From Crenalkalicoccus roseus (GTDB lineage Bacteria; Pseudomonadota; Alphaproteobacteria; Acetobacterales; Acetobacteraceae), in contig NZ_SJDM01000024.1 in assembly GCF_004761865.1 (NCBI RefSeq), positions 1 through 48,693 on the forward strand: 48,693 nt of DNA, read 5' to 3'. Under the pieces are notes generated by a model. That model was not told where the DNA came from. It made no database searches and was given only the letters and a program-made list of their open reading frames with translations. Position numbers and translations under genes: made by a program. Positions 32,224 through 41,769 of this stretch are shown one piece after another (the first letter of the stretch is position 1; every line of letters starts with the position of its first letter).

Positions 32224-35200
32224 TCACCGCGCGCCCCCCGGCTCCTCCGCCGGCAGCACGCTGATCCGCCCGGCGTTCTGCCGGGCGAAGATCGCCGGGC
32301 GGTACATGTCCTCGAGCAGCGCGCCAGGCAGCTCGAACCGCCCCGCCGTGACCGCGCGCAGCCGCGCGGCGATGCGGAATTCCGGCCGCTCCGGCGTCAG
32401 GTCGAGCGCGGCGGCGAGGCGGTCGTCGAGCGCGGGGATGGCCGCCGCCCCGGATAGGGTGCCGAGCCAGGGCATCCCCGCCACCTCGCCCGCCGGCAGG
32501 CGGCCGAGGATCTCCCACCCCGCCGGCAGCCCCTGCTGCAGCAGGGCGCGGTGCGCCTCCCCCGTCTCCGCCCGCCCCTCCAGCAGCAGCACGAACACCG
32601 TGCCCTGGCGCAGCGCATCGAGGGCCAGCGGCTGCCCGGCGAGGTCGAGGAAGCGCCGCCGCACCTGCATCCCCGCCCGCCCCGCCGGCGGCGGCCGGGC
32701 CGGGATGCCGGTGACCGAGACGCTGGCCCAGACCGGCGCGTCGGAGAGGTTGCGCGCCACCCCCGGCGCGGAGAGCGCCACCGCCAGCAGCGGCGCCGGC
32801 GGCTGTGCCGCGCCGTTCACCGCCACCTGCACCGGCCGCCCCTCCCGCCCGAGCGCCGCCGCCGCGGCGACGGCCCAGGCCCGCTCCTGGGTGCTCGCGC
32901 CCTCGGGGGTGAGTTCCGGCCCGGGCAGCCTGGCCCGCAGCGCGGCGAGCCGCTCGGGCAGCAGCCCGCTTTCCCGCAGCAGCACCGCGATCGCCAGCGC
33001 GTCGCGCGCGGCGCTGCCGTAATCGTAGGTCCAGGGCCGGCGCGCCGGGTCGGCGAGGGCGGCGGCGAAGGCGGCCTCGGCGCGCGGCGCGTCGCCGGCG
33101 CGGGCGAAGGCGGCGCCGAGCTGCGCCTTGGCCAGCGGCGTCGGCAGCGCCTCCAGCCCCTCCAGCAGCCGCCGCGCGGCGCCGGGGCGCGGCCGGCCGG
33201 CGAGGGAGAGCACGTGCAGCCGGTAGGCCTGGGCGGCGCGGCCCTCCGGCGTGTCCGGCGTCGGCTCCTCCACCTGCGCGGCGATGGCGCCGAGCGCCGC
33301 CTCCAGCGCCGCCTCGGGGATGGCGGCGCCGGCCATGCGGGCGCGCAGCAGCGCCTCGGCGGCGTAGGCGCCGGTCCAGGGGTCCGGCGCGTCCTGGGCC
33401 GACCACAGGCCGAAGCCGCCGTCGAAGCGCTGTCGGTCCAGCACCTGCTCCGCCGCCTGCTGCAGCGGCCCCGCCCCGCCCTCCCCGGCGGTGGCGGCGA
33501 AGGCCAGCAGCCGGCTCGCCGCCTGTTCCAGGCAGGCGAAGGCATGATCCTCCAGCAGGCGCCGCATCCCGGCGGCGTCGTAGCGCACCGCCCCGCCGAA
33601 GCTCGCCGAGGCGCGCCAGGTGCCGGGCAGGAAGCGCGCCGGGTCGAGCGGCAGCGGCCACTCGGCGCCGGGCGGGATCTCCCCGGCGGTCACGGCGGCG
33701 GCGGGGGGCCGGGCGGAGCGGACGGTGATCCGCGCCTCCCGCTCCGCCGCGAAGCCGTCCGGGCCGGTGACGGCGAGGCGCAGCACCCCCTCCCCCGCCG
33801 CCACGGCGCGCAGCGCGCTGGCCGGCAGGGCGCGGGCGCCGGGGGCGAGGACGGCGGAGAGCCGCTCCGGCCCCGCCAGCGCGATCGCGCCCCCGGCCGA
33901 GAGCGTCGCCACCGCCTCGCCCTCCGGCAGGTCCAGGTTGTGCAGCAGCACCGGCAGGCGGGCCTCGTCGCCGGGGGCGAGGAAGCGCGGCAGCAGCGCC
34001 TCCGCCACCAGCGGGTCGCGCACCGTCAGCGCGCGGCTGGCCGCGCCGCTGCGCGCCCCCGCCCAGGCCACCGCCATCAGCCGCAGCTCCCCGGCGAAGT
34101 CGGGAAGGTCGAGGGCGACGGTGGCGGTACCGTCCGCGGCGACGCGCACGGGCCCGGAGAACAGCGCCACCGTCCGCTGCGGGATGTCGAGCGCCGCCGC
34201 CTCCAGCAGCCCGTCGCCGCCCTGGCGCAGCAGCGCCGCCTCGCCCTCCTGCGGCGGGATCAGCCGGCCGTAGTCGTCGCGGATGTCCACGCCGAGGCGG
34301 CGCTGGCCCGTGGCGTGCGCCAGCGGGTCGGGGCTGGCGAAGCCGGTGAGGCGCAGGATCCCCTCATCCACCGCGGCGAGGGTGAGCATCGCCCCCTCCC
34401 CGGCACCGGTCAGGCGCAGCGGGATCTCCAGGCGCCGGCGCGGCGTGACCCGCTCCGGCCCGCCGATCTCGACGCCGATGCGGCGCGCTTCGGGGTCGAG
34501 CTGCAGCCAGGCGAGGCCGAGGGCGCGGGCCGGCTGCCCCTCCCGCGCCTCGCCCGGGCGGAACACGGTGACGGCGAGGTAGGCGCCGGCGCCCCATCCG
34601 GGGTCCACCGGCACCTCGATCTCCGTCCCCGCCTCCTCGGCCGCGATCTCGCGCAGCGAGACCAGCCGGTCGGTCAGCACCGCGACCGAGGCGGGGCCGG
34701 AGAAGGGCGGGGTGATGCGCAGCCGCGCCACCTCGCCGGGGGCGTAGGCGCGGCGGTCGGCGGCGACGTCCACCCGGTCCGGCACCTCGGGGCCCTCCGC
34801 CCCGGCCCAGCCGCTGCGGAAGCGGAGCGAGGTGACGGCCATGCCGCCCGGCTCGCTCACCTCCAGCCGGTAGCGGCCGAAGGGGAGGGAGCGGGCGAAG
34901 CGGGCCGGCGCCTCCGGCGAGACGGCGATCTCGGCGGAGTCCACCGGCTCGTCCCGCCACACCGTCTCGTAGCGGGCGAGGCTGCCGCTTGTGACGAGGC
35001 GCCAGTCCGGCCGCTCCCGCACCAGCCGGGCGCGCAGCGTGGCGGCGACGGGGCGGGCCTCGGCGTCCAGCGCCACGATCTCGAACCCCGCCTCCGCCCC
35101 CGCATCCACGGCGGGGCCGGCGAAGAGCGGGCGCAGCCCGATCAGCCGCTCCGCCGCCCGCACCGGCAGGGAGAGGCGGGCGCGGGAGGCGCGGCCGCCC

Positions 35201-37326
35201 GGCTCGTCCAGCGAGACCGTCACCTCGGCCCGCAGCGGCCAGGTGGTGTCGGGGGCGCGGGGCAGCAGCAGGGCGACCCCGCCCTCGCCCCGCGCGTCGA
35301 GCGGCGGGACCTCGAAGGTCAGCAGGTCGGGGGCGAAGGCCTCGTCGGCGAGGCCGAAGACGAAGTCGCGCCACTGCCCGAAGGGGGAGCGCACCGCCTG
35401 CAGCCGCAACTCGGCGCTCCCCGAGAGGCCGGCGCCCGGCGCACCGTAGAGGAAGCGGGCGGAGACGGGCAGGGCCAGGGGCCGGCCCGGCACCAGCGGG
35501 CCGGGGGCGGGGCCGGCGGTCACCTCCAGCCGCTCGGGCACGAAGGCCTCGACGCGGAACTCGGCGCGGCCGATGGGCGGCGCGTCGGGGTCGGCCAGCG
35601 CCTCCACCGTCCAGACCCCGGCGGGGGCGGCGGCGGGCAGCGCCACGGGCCAGAACGCCGCCGCGCCCGGCGCGCGCGCCGGCACCGCCTCGGCGAGCAC
35701 GCTGCCGTTCGGGCGGCGCACCCGGAAGCGGGCGGGCAGGTCCACCGGCTGGCCGCCGCCGTCGCGCAGCAGGGCGGCCACCTGCACCGTCTCGCCGGGG
35801 CGGTAGATGCCGCGGTCGAGCCAGAGGAAGGCGTCGAGCGGCCCGGGCCGCGGCGCCCCGGCGGCGCCGCGGTCGGAGAGGTCGAAGGCCGCGGCCTCGA
35901 GGTCGAGCGCCGCCATGTCCCCCTCCGGCCCGAAGGCGTGGAGCGCACGCGGCGCCGCCGGCCCCCGGCCGCGCAGCAGCGCGCCGGGAAAGCGCGCGAG
36001 CCCCTCCGGCCCGGTCTCCGCCTCCGCCAGCACGTCGTTGCCGGTGGCCAGCAGCCGCACCCGCACCCCCGGCAGCGCTTGGCCGGAGGCGAGGCCGCGC
36101 GCCTGCACCGCCAGCTCCTCCCCGCCGCGCCAGGCGGTGAGGCCGAGATCGGTCACCATCACCGGCAGCGCCGCGGCGCGGGCGCGGGAGCCGTCGGCGG
36201 GCTTCGCGACCAGCACGTGCAGGCCCGGACCGGCCTCGCGCGCCGCCTGCGGCAGCGGCAGGGGGGTGCGGAGGGTGCGGTTGGCCTCGAAGCGCGGCAG
36301 CTCGGCGCGGCCCTCCCAAACCGTGCGGCCCCAGCTCTCCGGGATGTCCTCGGCCGCCCAGGCCTCGATCGCCTCGCCCGGCCGCCAGGCGCGGCCGAAG
36401 GGCAGGAGGTTGCGCTCGGTCACCCGCACCAGGCGGAGGGAGAGGCTGGCGACGTTGACGGTGGCGACCGGCACGCGCGCCGCCTGGCCGCGCGGCAGCA
36501 GGAAGTGCCGGGTGTCGAAGGCGATGCGCGCCGCGCGGTCCGGCATGGCGATGCGAAGCTCGGTGTCGCGGGCGAGGCGCAGCCCGTCCTCCCCCGGCAG
36601 GCCGGCGCGCAGCACCAGCCGCGTGGTGGCGCCGTGCGGCAGGCCGGCGACGCAGAGCGCATCCCCCTCCCGCGTCACGGCGAGGGGCGGGTCGGCCCGC
36701 ACCCAGTCCTCCGGCCGCCAGTCGTCGCGGCGGGCGAGCGGCGCGGTGAAGGCGAGGCAGGCGCGCGCGGGCTCGGCCTCCGGCTCGGTGTTGATGCGCG
36801 CGACCAGAAGGCCGGCGGCGCGGCGGGCTTCGGCCAGCATCTCGCGGTAGCGGGCCTCCTCCGGCGCGCGCTCGACCACGGCGGCGAGCGCCTGCAATTG
36901 CTGCGCCGGGCGGCCGAGCCGGTGCAGCGCCTCGGCCATGGCGAGCAGGGCGGGGATCTCCGGCGCGCCGGGCGGCACCGCCTGGAAATTGGCCCAGGCC
37001 GCCTGCAGGGCGCGGGCGGGTTCGGGCGGGTCGCGGCGGAGCTGGGCGCGGGCCAGGGCCAGCCAGTGCTCGGGCCGCGCCTCCCCGCCGGCGACGCGCT
37101 CCTCCCAGGCAGCGGCGGCGCCGGCCCAGTCGCCGCGCCGCTCCGCCTCCGCCGCGCGCCGCTCCGCCGCCGCGCGCTGCGCCGCGGTGGCGCCGGCAGG
37201 GAAGCGGCGGGAAAGCTCCCCGGCATAGGCCTCGGCGTCGCGGGCGAGGCCGGGCAGGTCGAAGCCCTGCGCCGCCGCCGGCGTGGCGGCGAGCAGCAGG
37301 GCGAGCAGCAGGGCGGCGAGGCGCAT
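32224..37326 (-). CDS. Bacterial alpha-2-macroglobulin (YfhM/MagD-like)
   Basis: The 1700-residue protein has a Sec signal peptide (MRLAALLLALLLAATPAAA), an Ala-rich TPR-like segment (~20-165), macroglobulin beta domains (GIYRPGETVQVAALLRDG, GPLDAFLWLDRG), a bait-like region, and a thioester domain with CLEQ at Cys1265 (33523-33534) where the family has CxEQ. After cleavage of the bait by a protease, the thioester traps the attacker. E. coli YfhM is a lipoprotein; here no lipobox is seen after the signal peptide, so the protein should be free in the periplasm. It is linked to pbpC, as in most bacteria, and is divergent from the RND genes. No strong ribosome site before ATG 37326. Confidence 0.93.
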   Translation of the reverse strand: MRLAALLLALLLAATPAAAQGFDLPGLARDAEAYAGELSRRFPAGATAAQRAAAERRAAEAERRGDWAGAAAAWEERVAGGEARPEHWLALARAQLRRDPPEPARALQAAWANFQAVPPGAPEIPALLAMAEALHRLGRPAQQLQALAAVVERAPEEARYREMLAEARRAAGLLVARINTEPEAEPARACLAFTAPLARRDDWRPEDWVRADPPLAVTREGDALCVAGLPHGATTRLVLRAGLPGEDGLRLARDTELRIAMPDRAARIAFDTRHFLLPRGQAARVPVATVNVASLSLRLVRVTERNLLPFGRAWRPGEAIEAWAAEDIPESWGRTVWEGRAELPRFEANRTLRTPLPLPQAAREAGPGLHVLVAKPADGSRARAAALPVMVTDLGLTAWRGGEELAVQARGLASGQALPGVRVRLLATGNDVLAEAETGPEGLARFPGALLRGRGPAAPRALHAFGPEGDMAALDLEAAAFDLSDRGAAGAPRPGPLDAFLWLDRGIYRPGETVQVAALLRDGGGQPVDLPARFRVRRPNGSVLAEAVPARAPGAAAFWPVALPAAAPAGVWTVEALADPDAPPIGRAEFRVEAFVPERLEVTAGPAPGPLVPGRPLALPVSARFLYGAPGAGLSGSAELRLQAVRSPFGQWRDFVFGLADEAFAPDLLTFEVPPLDARGEGGVALLLPRAPDTTWPLRAEVTVSLDEPGGRASRARLSLPVRAAERLIGLRPLFAGPAVDAGAEAGFEIVALDAEARPVAATLRARLVRERPDWRLVTSGSLARYETVWRDEPVDSAEIAVSPEAPARFARSLPFGRYRLEVSEPGGMAVTSLRFRSGWAGAEGPEVPDRVDVAADRRAYAPGEVARLRITPPFSGPASVAVLTDRLVSLREIAAEEAGTEIEVPVDPGWGAGAYLAVTVFRPGEAREGQPARALGLAWLQLDPEARRIGVEIGGPERVTPRRRLEIPLRLTGAGEGAMLTLAAVDEGILRLTGFASPDPLAHATGQRRLGVDIRDDYGRLIPPQEGEAALLRQGGDGLLEAAALDIPQRTVALFSGPVRVAADGTATVALDLPDFAGELRLMAVAWAGARSGAASRALTVRDPLVAEALLPRFLAPGDEARLPVLLHNLDLPEGEAVATLSAGGAIALAGPERLSAVLAPGARALPASALRAVAAGEGVLRLAVTGPDGFAAEREARITVRSARPPAAAVTAGEIPPGAEWPLPLDPARFLPGTWRASASFGGAVRYDAAGMRRLLEDHAFACLEQAASRLLAFAATAGEGGAGPLQQAAEQVLDRQRFDGGFGLWSAQDAPDPWTGAYAAEALLRARMAGAAIPEAALEAALGAIAAQVEEPTPDTPEGRAAQAYRLHVLSLAGRPRPGAARRLLEGLEALPTPLAKAQLGAAFARAGDAPRAEAAFAAALADPARRPWTYDYGSAARDALAIAVLLRESGLLPERLAALRARLPGPELTPEGASTQERAWAVAAAAALGREGRPVQVAVNGAAQPPAPLLAVALSAPGVARNLSDAPVWASVSVTGIPARPPPAGRAGMQVRRRFLDLAGQPLALDALRQGTVFVLLLEGRAETGEAHRALLQQGLPAGWEILGRLPAGEVAGMPWLGTLSGAAAIPALDDRLAAALDLTPERPEFRIAARLRAVTAGRFELPGALLEDMYRPAIFARQNAGRISVLPAEEPGGAR

Positions 37327-37493
37327 GGGGGCGGGACCGGTGCGGCGCGGGCGGGCAGCATGCGCCGCCGGGCGGGCACGTTGCCAGCCCCGCCGCGCGC
37401 GGCGATGCTGCGCCGGGCCCGCCGCTTTCCCACCGCGCGGGTTCCGTGACGGATTGTAACGACGCCTCGCGCTTTTCCCACGGCGCGCCCATA

Positions 37494-37509
37494 TCCAAGC
37501 GTTCTTGGA
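37494..37509. promoter_or_regulatory. Palindrome upstream of RND adaptor gene
   Basis: TCCAAG (37494-37499) and CTTGGA (37504-37509) form a perfect 6-bp palindrome with CGTT between, ending eight bases before the adaptor start codon. It could be an operator for a regulator encoded elsewhere or an mRNA hairpin covering the ribosome site. No regulator gene is adjacent. Confidence 0.4.
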
Positions 37510-37517
37510 CAGACCGC

Positions 37518-38636
37518 ATGACAAGACGCGTGCTGCTCGCCCTGCTCGCCTGCGCGCTCCTGGCGGCGGGCGCACCCCTGCGTCCGGCGCTTGCCCAGGC
37601 GGGCGTGCCGGTGACGACCGAGCCGGTCCGCTTCGGCCCGGTGCCGGTGGAGATCCTGGCCAACGGCATCGTCGCCGCGGAATCCGTGGTGACGGTGCGC
37701 ACCCGCGTGGACGGGCAGATCACCGAGGTGCACGTCACCGAGGGGCAGATGGTGCGCCGCGGCCAGCCCCTGTTCACCCTGGATGCGCGCCAGGCCGAGG
37801 CGCAGCTCGCCGAGCGCGAGGCGCAGATGGCGCGCAACCGCGCCCTGCTCGCCCGCGCCGAGGCCGACATGCGCCGCTACGAGGCGCTGCGCGGCCAGGG
37901 CTTCGCGGCGCAGCAGCGCTTCGAGCAGGCGCAGGCCGAGGCGCTGGCGGCGGCGGCGAATGTGCGCGCCGACGAGGCGGTGATCCGCCAGATCCGCCTC
38001 GGCATCGAGTTCGCCACCATCCGCGCCGAGGCCGACGGGCGGCTCGGCGCCCTGCCGCTGCGGCAGGGCAATTTCGTCCGCCAGGCGGAGAACGTGGCGC
38101 TCGCCACCATCACCCAGATGGACCCGATCATGGTGAGCTTCGCCGTGCCGGAGCGCTGGCTGCGCGAGATCAAGGCGGCGCTCGCCGAAGGCGCGCCGGT
38201 GGTGCGCGCGCGCCCCGACGGCGACGCCGGCCCGCCGGCGGAGGGCAGGCTGGTCTTCGTGGACAGCGCGGTGGACACCGCGACCGGGACCATCCTGCTC
38301 AAGGCCCGCTTCGACAATCCCGACCTCCGGCTCTGGCCCGGCCAGTACGTGCAGGTGACGCTGGTGCCGCGGGTGGAGGAGGCGCTCACCATCCCCTCCG
38401 CCGCGCTGCAGACCGGCCAGTCGGGCCGCTTCGTCTACGTGCTGGAGGAGGGGACGGCGCGGCGGCGCGGCGTGGAGCTGGTCCGCCCCGTGGGCGACCG
38501 CGTGGTGGTGCGCGGCGAGCTGGCGGCGGGGGAGAAGGTGATCGTGGACGGCGCGCAGCGCGTCACCGACGGCAGCCGGGCGGTGGAGCGCAACCCGCCG
38601 CCGCCGGCGGCGCCGCGCCTTTCCAGCGCGCGGTGA
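37518..38636 (+). CDS. RND efflux periplasmic adaptor (MdtA/AcrA-like)
   Basis: The 372-residue membrane fusion protein has a signal peptide (RVLLALLACALLAAGAPL, cut near ALAQAG), a barrel-sandwich start (ILANGIVAAESVVTVRTRVDGQITEV), an alpha-helical hairpin (~95-165), the lipoyl second half GNFVRQAENVALATI and a beta-barrel with PERWLREIKAALAEG. It joins the pump to a TolC-like channel, which is not encoded here. ATG 37518 gives the right signal peptide; the upstream in-frame ATG at 37446 is rejected. Sixteen bases separate it from the pump gene. Confidence 0.92.
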   Translation: MTRRVLLALLACALLAAGAPLRPALAQAGVPVTTEPVRFGPVPVEILANGIVAAESVVTVRTRVDGQITEVHVTEGQMVRRGQPLFTLDARQAEAQLAEREAQMARNRALLARAEADMRRYEALRGQGFAAQQRFEQAQAEALAAAANVRADEAVIRQIRLGIEFATIRAEADGRLGALPLRQGNFVRQAENVALATITQMDPIMVSFAVPERWLREIKAALAEGAPVVRARPDGDAGPPAEGRLVFVDSAVDTATGTILLKARFDNPDLRLWPGQYVQVTLVPRVEEALTIPSAALQTGQSGRFVYVLEEGTARRRGVELVRPVGDRVVVRGELAAGEKVIVDGAQRVTDGSRAVERNPPPPAAPRLSSAR

Positions 38637-38652
38637 GGGGGAGGGCGGCGGG

Positions 38653-41600
38653 ATGAGGCTGTCCGAGATCTGCATCCGCCGCCCGGTGATGACCGGGCTG
38701 CTCACCCTCGCCGCGGTGGTCTGCGGCATCGTCGCCTATCTGCGCATGCCGGTGGCCGCCGTGCCGCGGGTGGACTTCCCGGTCATCACCGTCTTCGCCA
38801 ACTTCCCCGGCGCCAGCCCCGAGACCATGGCGACCAGCGTCGCCCTGCCGCTCGAGCGCGAATTCTCGACCATCGCCGGGCTCGAGAGCATGTCCTCCAT
38901 CAACGGGCAGGACACCACGCAGATCACGCTGCAATTCGTGCTCGGCCGCAACATCGACGCGGCGGCGCAGGACGTGCAGGCGGCGATGACGCGGGCGCAG
39001 CGGCGCCTGCCCATCGACATGACCATCCCGCCCTCCTTCCGGAAGGTGAACCCGGCGGATGCGCCGGTGATCCTGCTCGCCCTCTCGGGCGGGGACATCC
39101 CGCTCTACCGCCTGAACGACATCGCCAGCACCATCATCGCCCCGGCGCTGTCGCGCGTGCCCGGGGTGGCGCAGGTGGTCACCTTCGGCGAGCAGCTCTA
39201 CGCCGTGCGGGTGCGGCTGGCGCCGGACCGCATCGCCGCCATGGGCCTCTCCCTCGATGCGGTGCAGCAGGCGATCGTGCAGGCCAACTCCAACACCCCG
39301 GTCGGCCTGCTGCAGGGGGAGCGGCAGCAGTTCACGCTGCGCGCCAACGACCAGCCGCAGGACGCCGAGTCCTTCGGCCGGCTCGTCGTCGCCGGCCGGG
39401 CCCAGGCGCCGGTCCGGCTGAACGAGATCGCCGAGGTGGTGGACGGGGTGCAGAACACCCGCATGGCCACCTGGCGCAACGGGGAGCGGGCGCTGGTGCT
39501 CGCCGTGCAGCGCCAGCCCGACGCCAACACGGTCGAGGTGGTGGACGGGGTGCGCGCCAGCCTGCCGGGAATGCAGGCGGCGCTGCCGCCCGGCGCGCGG
39601 CTCGACGTGCTGCTCGACCGCTCGGTCTCGATCCGCGACGCGGTGCACGACGTGCAGCACCACCTGATGATCGCGATCGGCCTCGTCGCCCTGGTCTGCT
39701 TCCTGTTCCTGCGCCGCCTCTCCGCCACGCTGATCCCGACCGTGGCGGTGCCGATCAGCCTCTGCATGGCGCTCGGGCTGATGTACCTGCTGGGCTACGG
39801 CATCGACAACGTGACCCTGCTCGGCCTGACCATCGCGGTGGGGCTGGTGGTGGACGACGCCATCGTGATGATGGAGGCGATCATCCGCCGCATGGAGCAG
39901 GGGATGCCGCCCCTGCAGGCGGCCTTCACCGGCTCGCGCGAGATCAGCTTCACCATCCTCTCCATCACCCTGTCGCTGGTGGCGGTGTTCCTGCCGATCC
40001 TGCTGATGGGCGGCGTGGTGGGGCGGGTGTTCAACGCCTTCGCGGCCACCGTCTCGCTGGCCGTCCTCGCCTCCTGCGTCGTCTCGCTGACCCTGACGCC
40101 GCTGATGACCAGCCGGCTGAAGGCGCCGAAGCACCACGCCCGCCCGCCGCTCTGGGACCGGGCGCTGGAGCGCGGCTTCCGCGGCATGGAGGGGGCCTAT
40201 GCCTGGCTGCTCGACCGGGCGCTGCGCTGGCGCTCCGTGGTCTGGCTCGCCTTCCTCGGCTCGCTCGCCGCGGCGGCCTGGATGGCGGTGAGCATCCCCA
40301 AGGGCTTCTTCCCGACCGAGGACACGGGACAGATCCGCGTCTCCACCGAGGGGCCGCGCGGCGCCTCGATGGAGGCGATGGCGGAGATGCAGAACCGCCT
40401 GGCCGAGGCGTTCCGCCGCCATCCGCACGTGGAGAACGTGGTCTCCTCCCTCGGCGCGGTGGGCGGCAGCATCTCGATCAACCAGGGCCGGATGTTCCTC
40501 GAGCTGAAGCCGCGTGCCGAGCGCCCGCCGGTCGGGCAGGTGATCCAGGAGCTGCGGCGGGAGGCCGCCCGCTTCCCCGGCCTGCGCGTGTTCCTGAGCC
40601 CGATCGAGAACATCAACTTCGGCGCCCGCATCACCCGCACCCAGTACCTCTACACCCTGCAGGGCCTCAGGCTGGACGAGCTCTACGACTGGGCGCAGCG
40701 GCTGGAGGCGCGCCTCCTCGAGCTGCCGCAGCTCCAGGACGTGAACACCGACATGCAGCTCGACGCGCCGGTGGTGCAGGTGCAGGTGGACCGCGACCGC
40801 GCCACCGCCCTCGGCGTCTCGGTCGAGCAGGTGCGCCAGGCGCTGTTCTCCGCCTTCGGCTCGCGCCAGATCAGCACCATCTACGGCCAGGCCAACGCCT
40901 ATCCGGTGATCCTCGAGGCGCTGCCGGAGGACCAGCGGGACGAGAGCGGCCTCGCCAAGATCCATCTCCGCTCCTCGACCGGGCGGCTGGTGCCGCTCTC
41001 GGCGGTGGCGAGCATCGAACGCCGCGTCGGGCCGCTGAACATCAGCCACCAGGGCCAGCTCCCGGCGGTGGTGATCGGCTTCAACACGCCGCCCGGCGTG
41101 GCGCTCGGCGACGCGGTGCGCGCGATCCAGGCGGCGGAGCGCGAGATGGGGATGCCGCCCACCATCGTCACCGGCTTCTCCGGCGCCGCGCAGCTCTTCC
41201 AGCAGGCGCTGGCCGGGCAGTGGATCCTGATCCTCGCCGCGGTGCTGATCATGTACGTGGTGCTCGGCGTCCTCTACGAGAGCCTGGTCCACCCGCTCAC
41301 CATCCTCTCCGGCCTGCCCTCGGCGGCGCTCGGCGCCTTCCTCACCCTCTGGGCCTTCGGCATGGAGCTCTCGGTCATCGCGGTGATCGGCGTGCTGCTG
41401 CTGATCGGCCTCGTGAAGAAGAACGCGATCATGATCGTGGACGTGGCGCTGCAGCGCCAGCGCGCCGGCGCGCCCGCCCTCTCGGCGGTGCGCGAGGCCT
41501 GCCTCGTGCGCTTCCGCCCGATCATGATGACGACGCTCGCCGCCGGCGCCGGCGCCATCCCGATCGCCGCCGGCTGGGGCGCGGCGGCGGAGCTGCGCCA

Positions 41601-41760
41601 GCCGCTCGGCCTTGCCGTGGTGGGCGGCCTCGCGGTCAGCCAGGCGCTGACGCTGTTCGTGACGCCGGTGCTCTATCTCGGCTTCGACGGCCTGGCGCGG
41701 CGCCTGGGCGGCAGCCGCCGCGGGGAGGCGCCGGTGGAGGCGGCGGCGCCGGCGGAGTAG
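38653..41760 (+). CDS. RND efflux pump, inner-membrane subunit (MdtB/C-like)
   Basis: The 1035-residue RND transporter starts MRLSEICIRRPVMTGLLTLA, has two large periplasmic loops, and the proton-relay Asp pair in TIAVGLVVDDAIVMMEA on helix 4. A conserved C-terminal segment reads GLVKKNAIMIVDVALQRQRAG (helix 10-11 region) and FRPIMMTTLAAGAGAIPIAAG. The HAE1/MdtBC group exports drugs, bile salts or hydrophobic compounds by proton antiport. A GGAGG site precedes the ATG. It is convergent with era nine bases later, without an obvious terminator. Confidence 0.95.
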   Translation: MRLSEICIRRPVMTGLLTLAAVVCGIVAYLRMPVAAVPRVDFPVITVFANFPGASPETMATSVALPLEREFSTIAGLESMSSINGQDTTQITLQFVLGRNIDAAAQDVQAAMTRAQRRLPIDMTIPPSFRKVNPADAPVILLALSGGDIPLYRLNDIASTIIAPALSRVPGVAQVVTFGEQLYAVRVRLAPDRIAAMGLSLDAVQQAIVQANSNTPVGLLQGERQQFTLRANDQPQDAESFGRLVVAGRAQAPVRLNEIAEVVDGVQNTRMATWRNGERALVLAVQRQPDANTVEVVDGVRASLPGMQAALPPGARLDVLLDRSVSIRDAVHDVQHHLMIAIGLVALVCFLFLRRLSATLIPTVAVPISLCMALGLMYLLGYGIDNVTLLGLTIAVGLVVDDAIVMMEAIIRRMEQGMPPLQAAFTGSREISFTILSITLSLVAVFLPILLMGGVVGRVFNAFAATVSLAVLASCVVSLTLTPLMTSRLKAPKHHARPPLWDRALERGFRGMEGAYAWLLDRALRWRSVVWLAFLGSLAAAAWMAVSIPKGFFPTEDTGQIRVSTEGPRGASMEAMAEMQNRLAEAFRRHPHVENVVSSLGAVGGSISINQGRMFLELKPRAERPPVGQVIQELRREAARFPGLRVFLSPIENINFGARITRTQYLYTLQGLRLDELYDWAQRLEARLLELPQLQDVNTDMQLDAPVVQVQVDRDRATALGVSVEQVRQALFSAFGSRQISTIYGQANAYPVILEALPEDQRDESGLAKIHLRSSTGRLVPLSAVASIERRVGPLNISHQGQLPAVVIGFNTPPGVALGDAVRAIQAAEREMGMPPTIVTGFSGAAQLFQQALAGQWILILAAVLIMYVVLGVLYESLVHPLTILSGLPSAALGAFLTLWAFGMELSVIAVIGVLLLIGLVKKNAIMIVDVALQRQRAGAPALSAVREACLVRFRPIMMTTLAAGAGAIPIAAGWGAAAELRQPLGLAVVGGLAVSQALTLFVTPVLYLGFDGLARRLGGSRRGEAPVEAAAPAE

Positions 41761-41769
41761 GGGGGCGGA

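Noticed and set aside
32551-37449. Very long open frame (over 1600 codons) on the plus strand opposite the macroglobulin gene
   Set aside because: In sequence this GC-rich, stops are rare on the antisense strand. The translation has biased composition (Arg, Gly, Gln) and no domain, while the minus strand encodes a complete recognisable protein.
37446-37517. Upstream in-frame ATG as the start of the RND adaptor
   Set aside because: It would add 24 polar residues before the signal peptide. ATG 37518 gives a standard leader.
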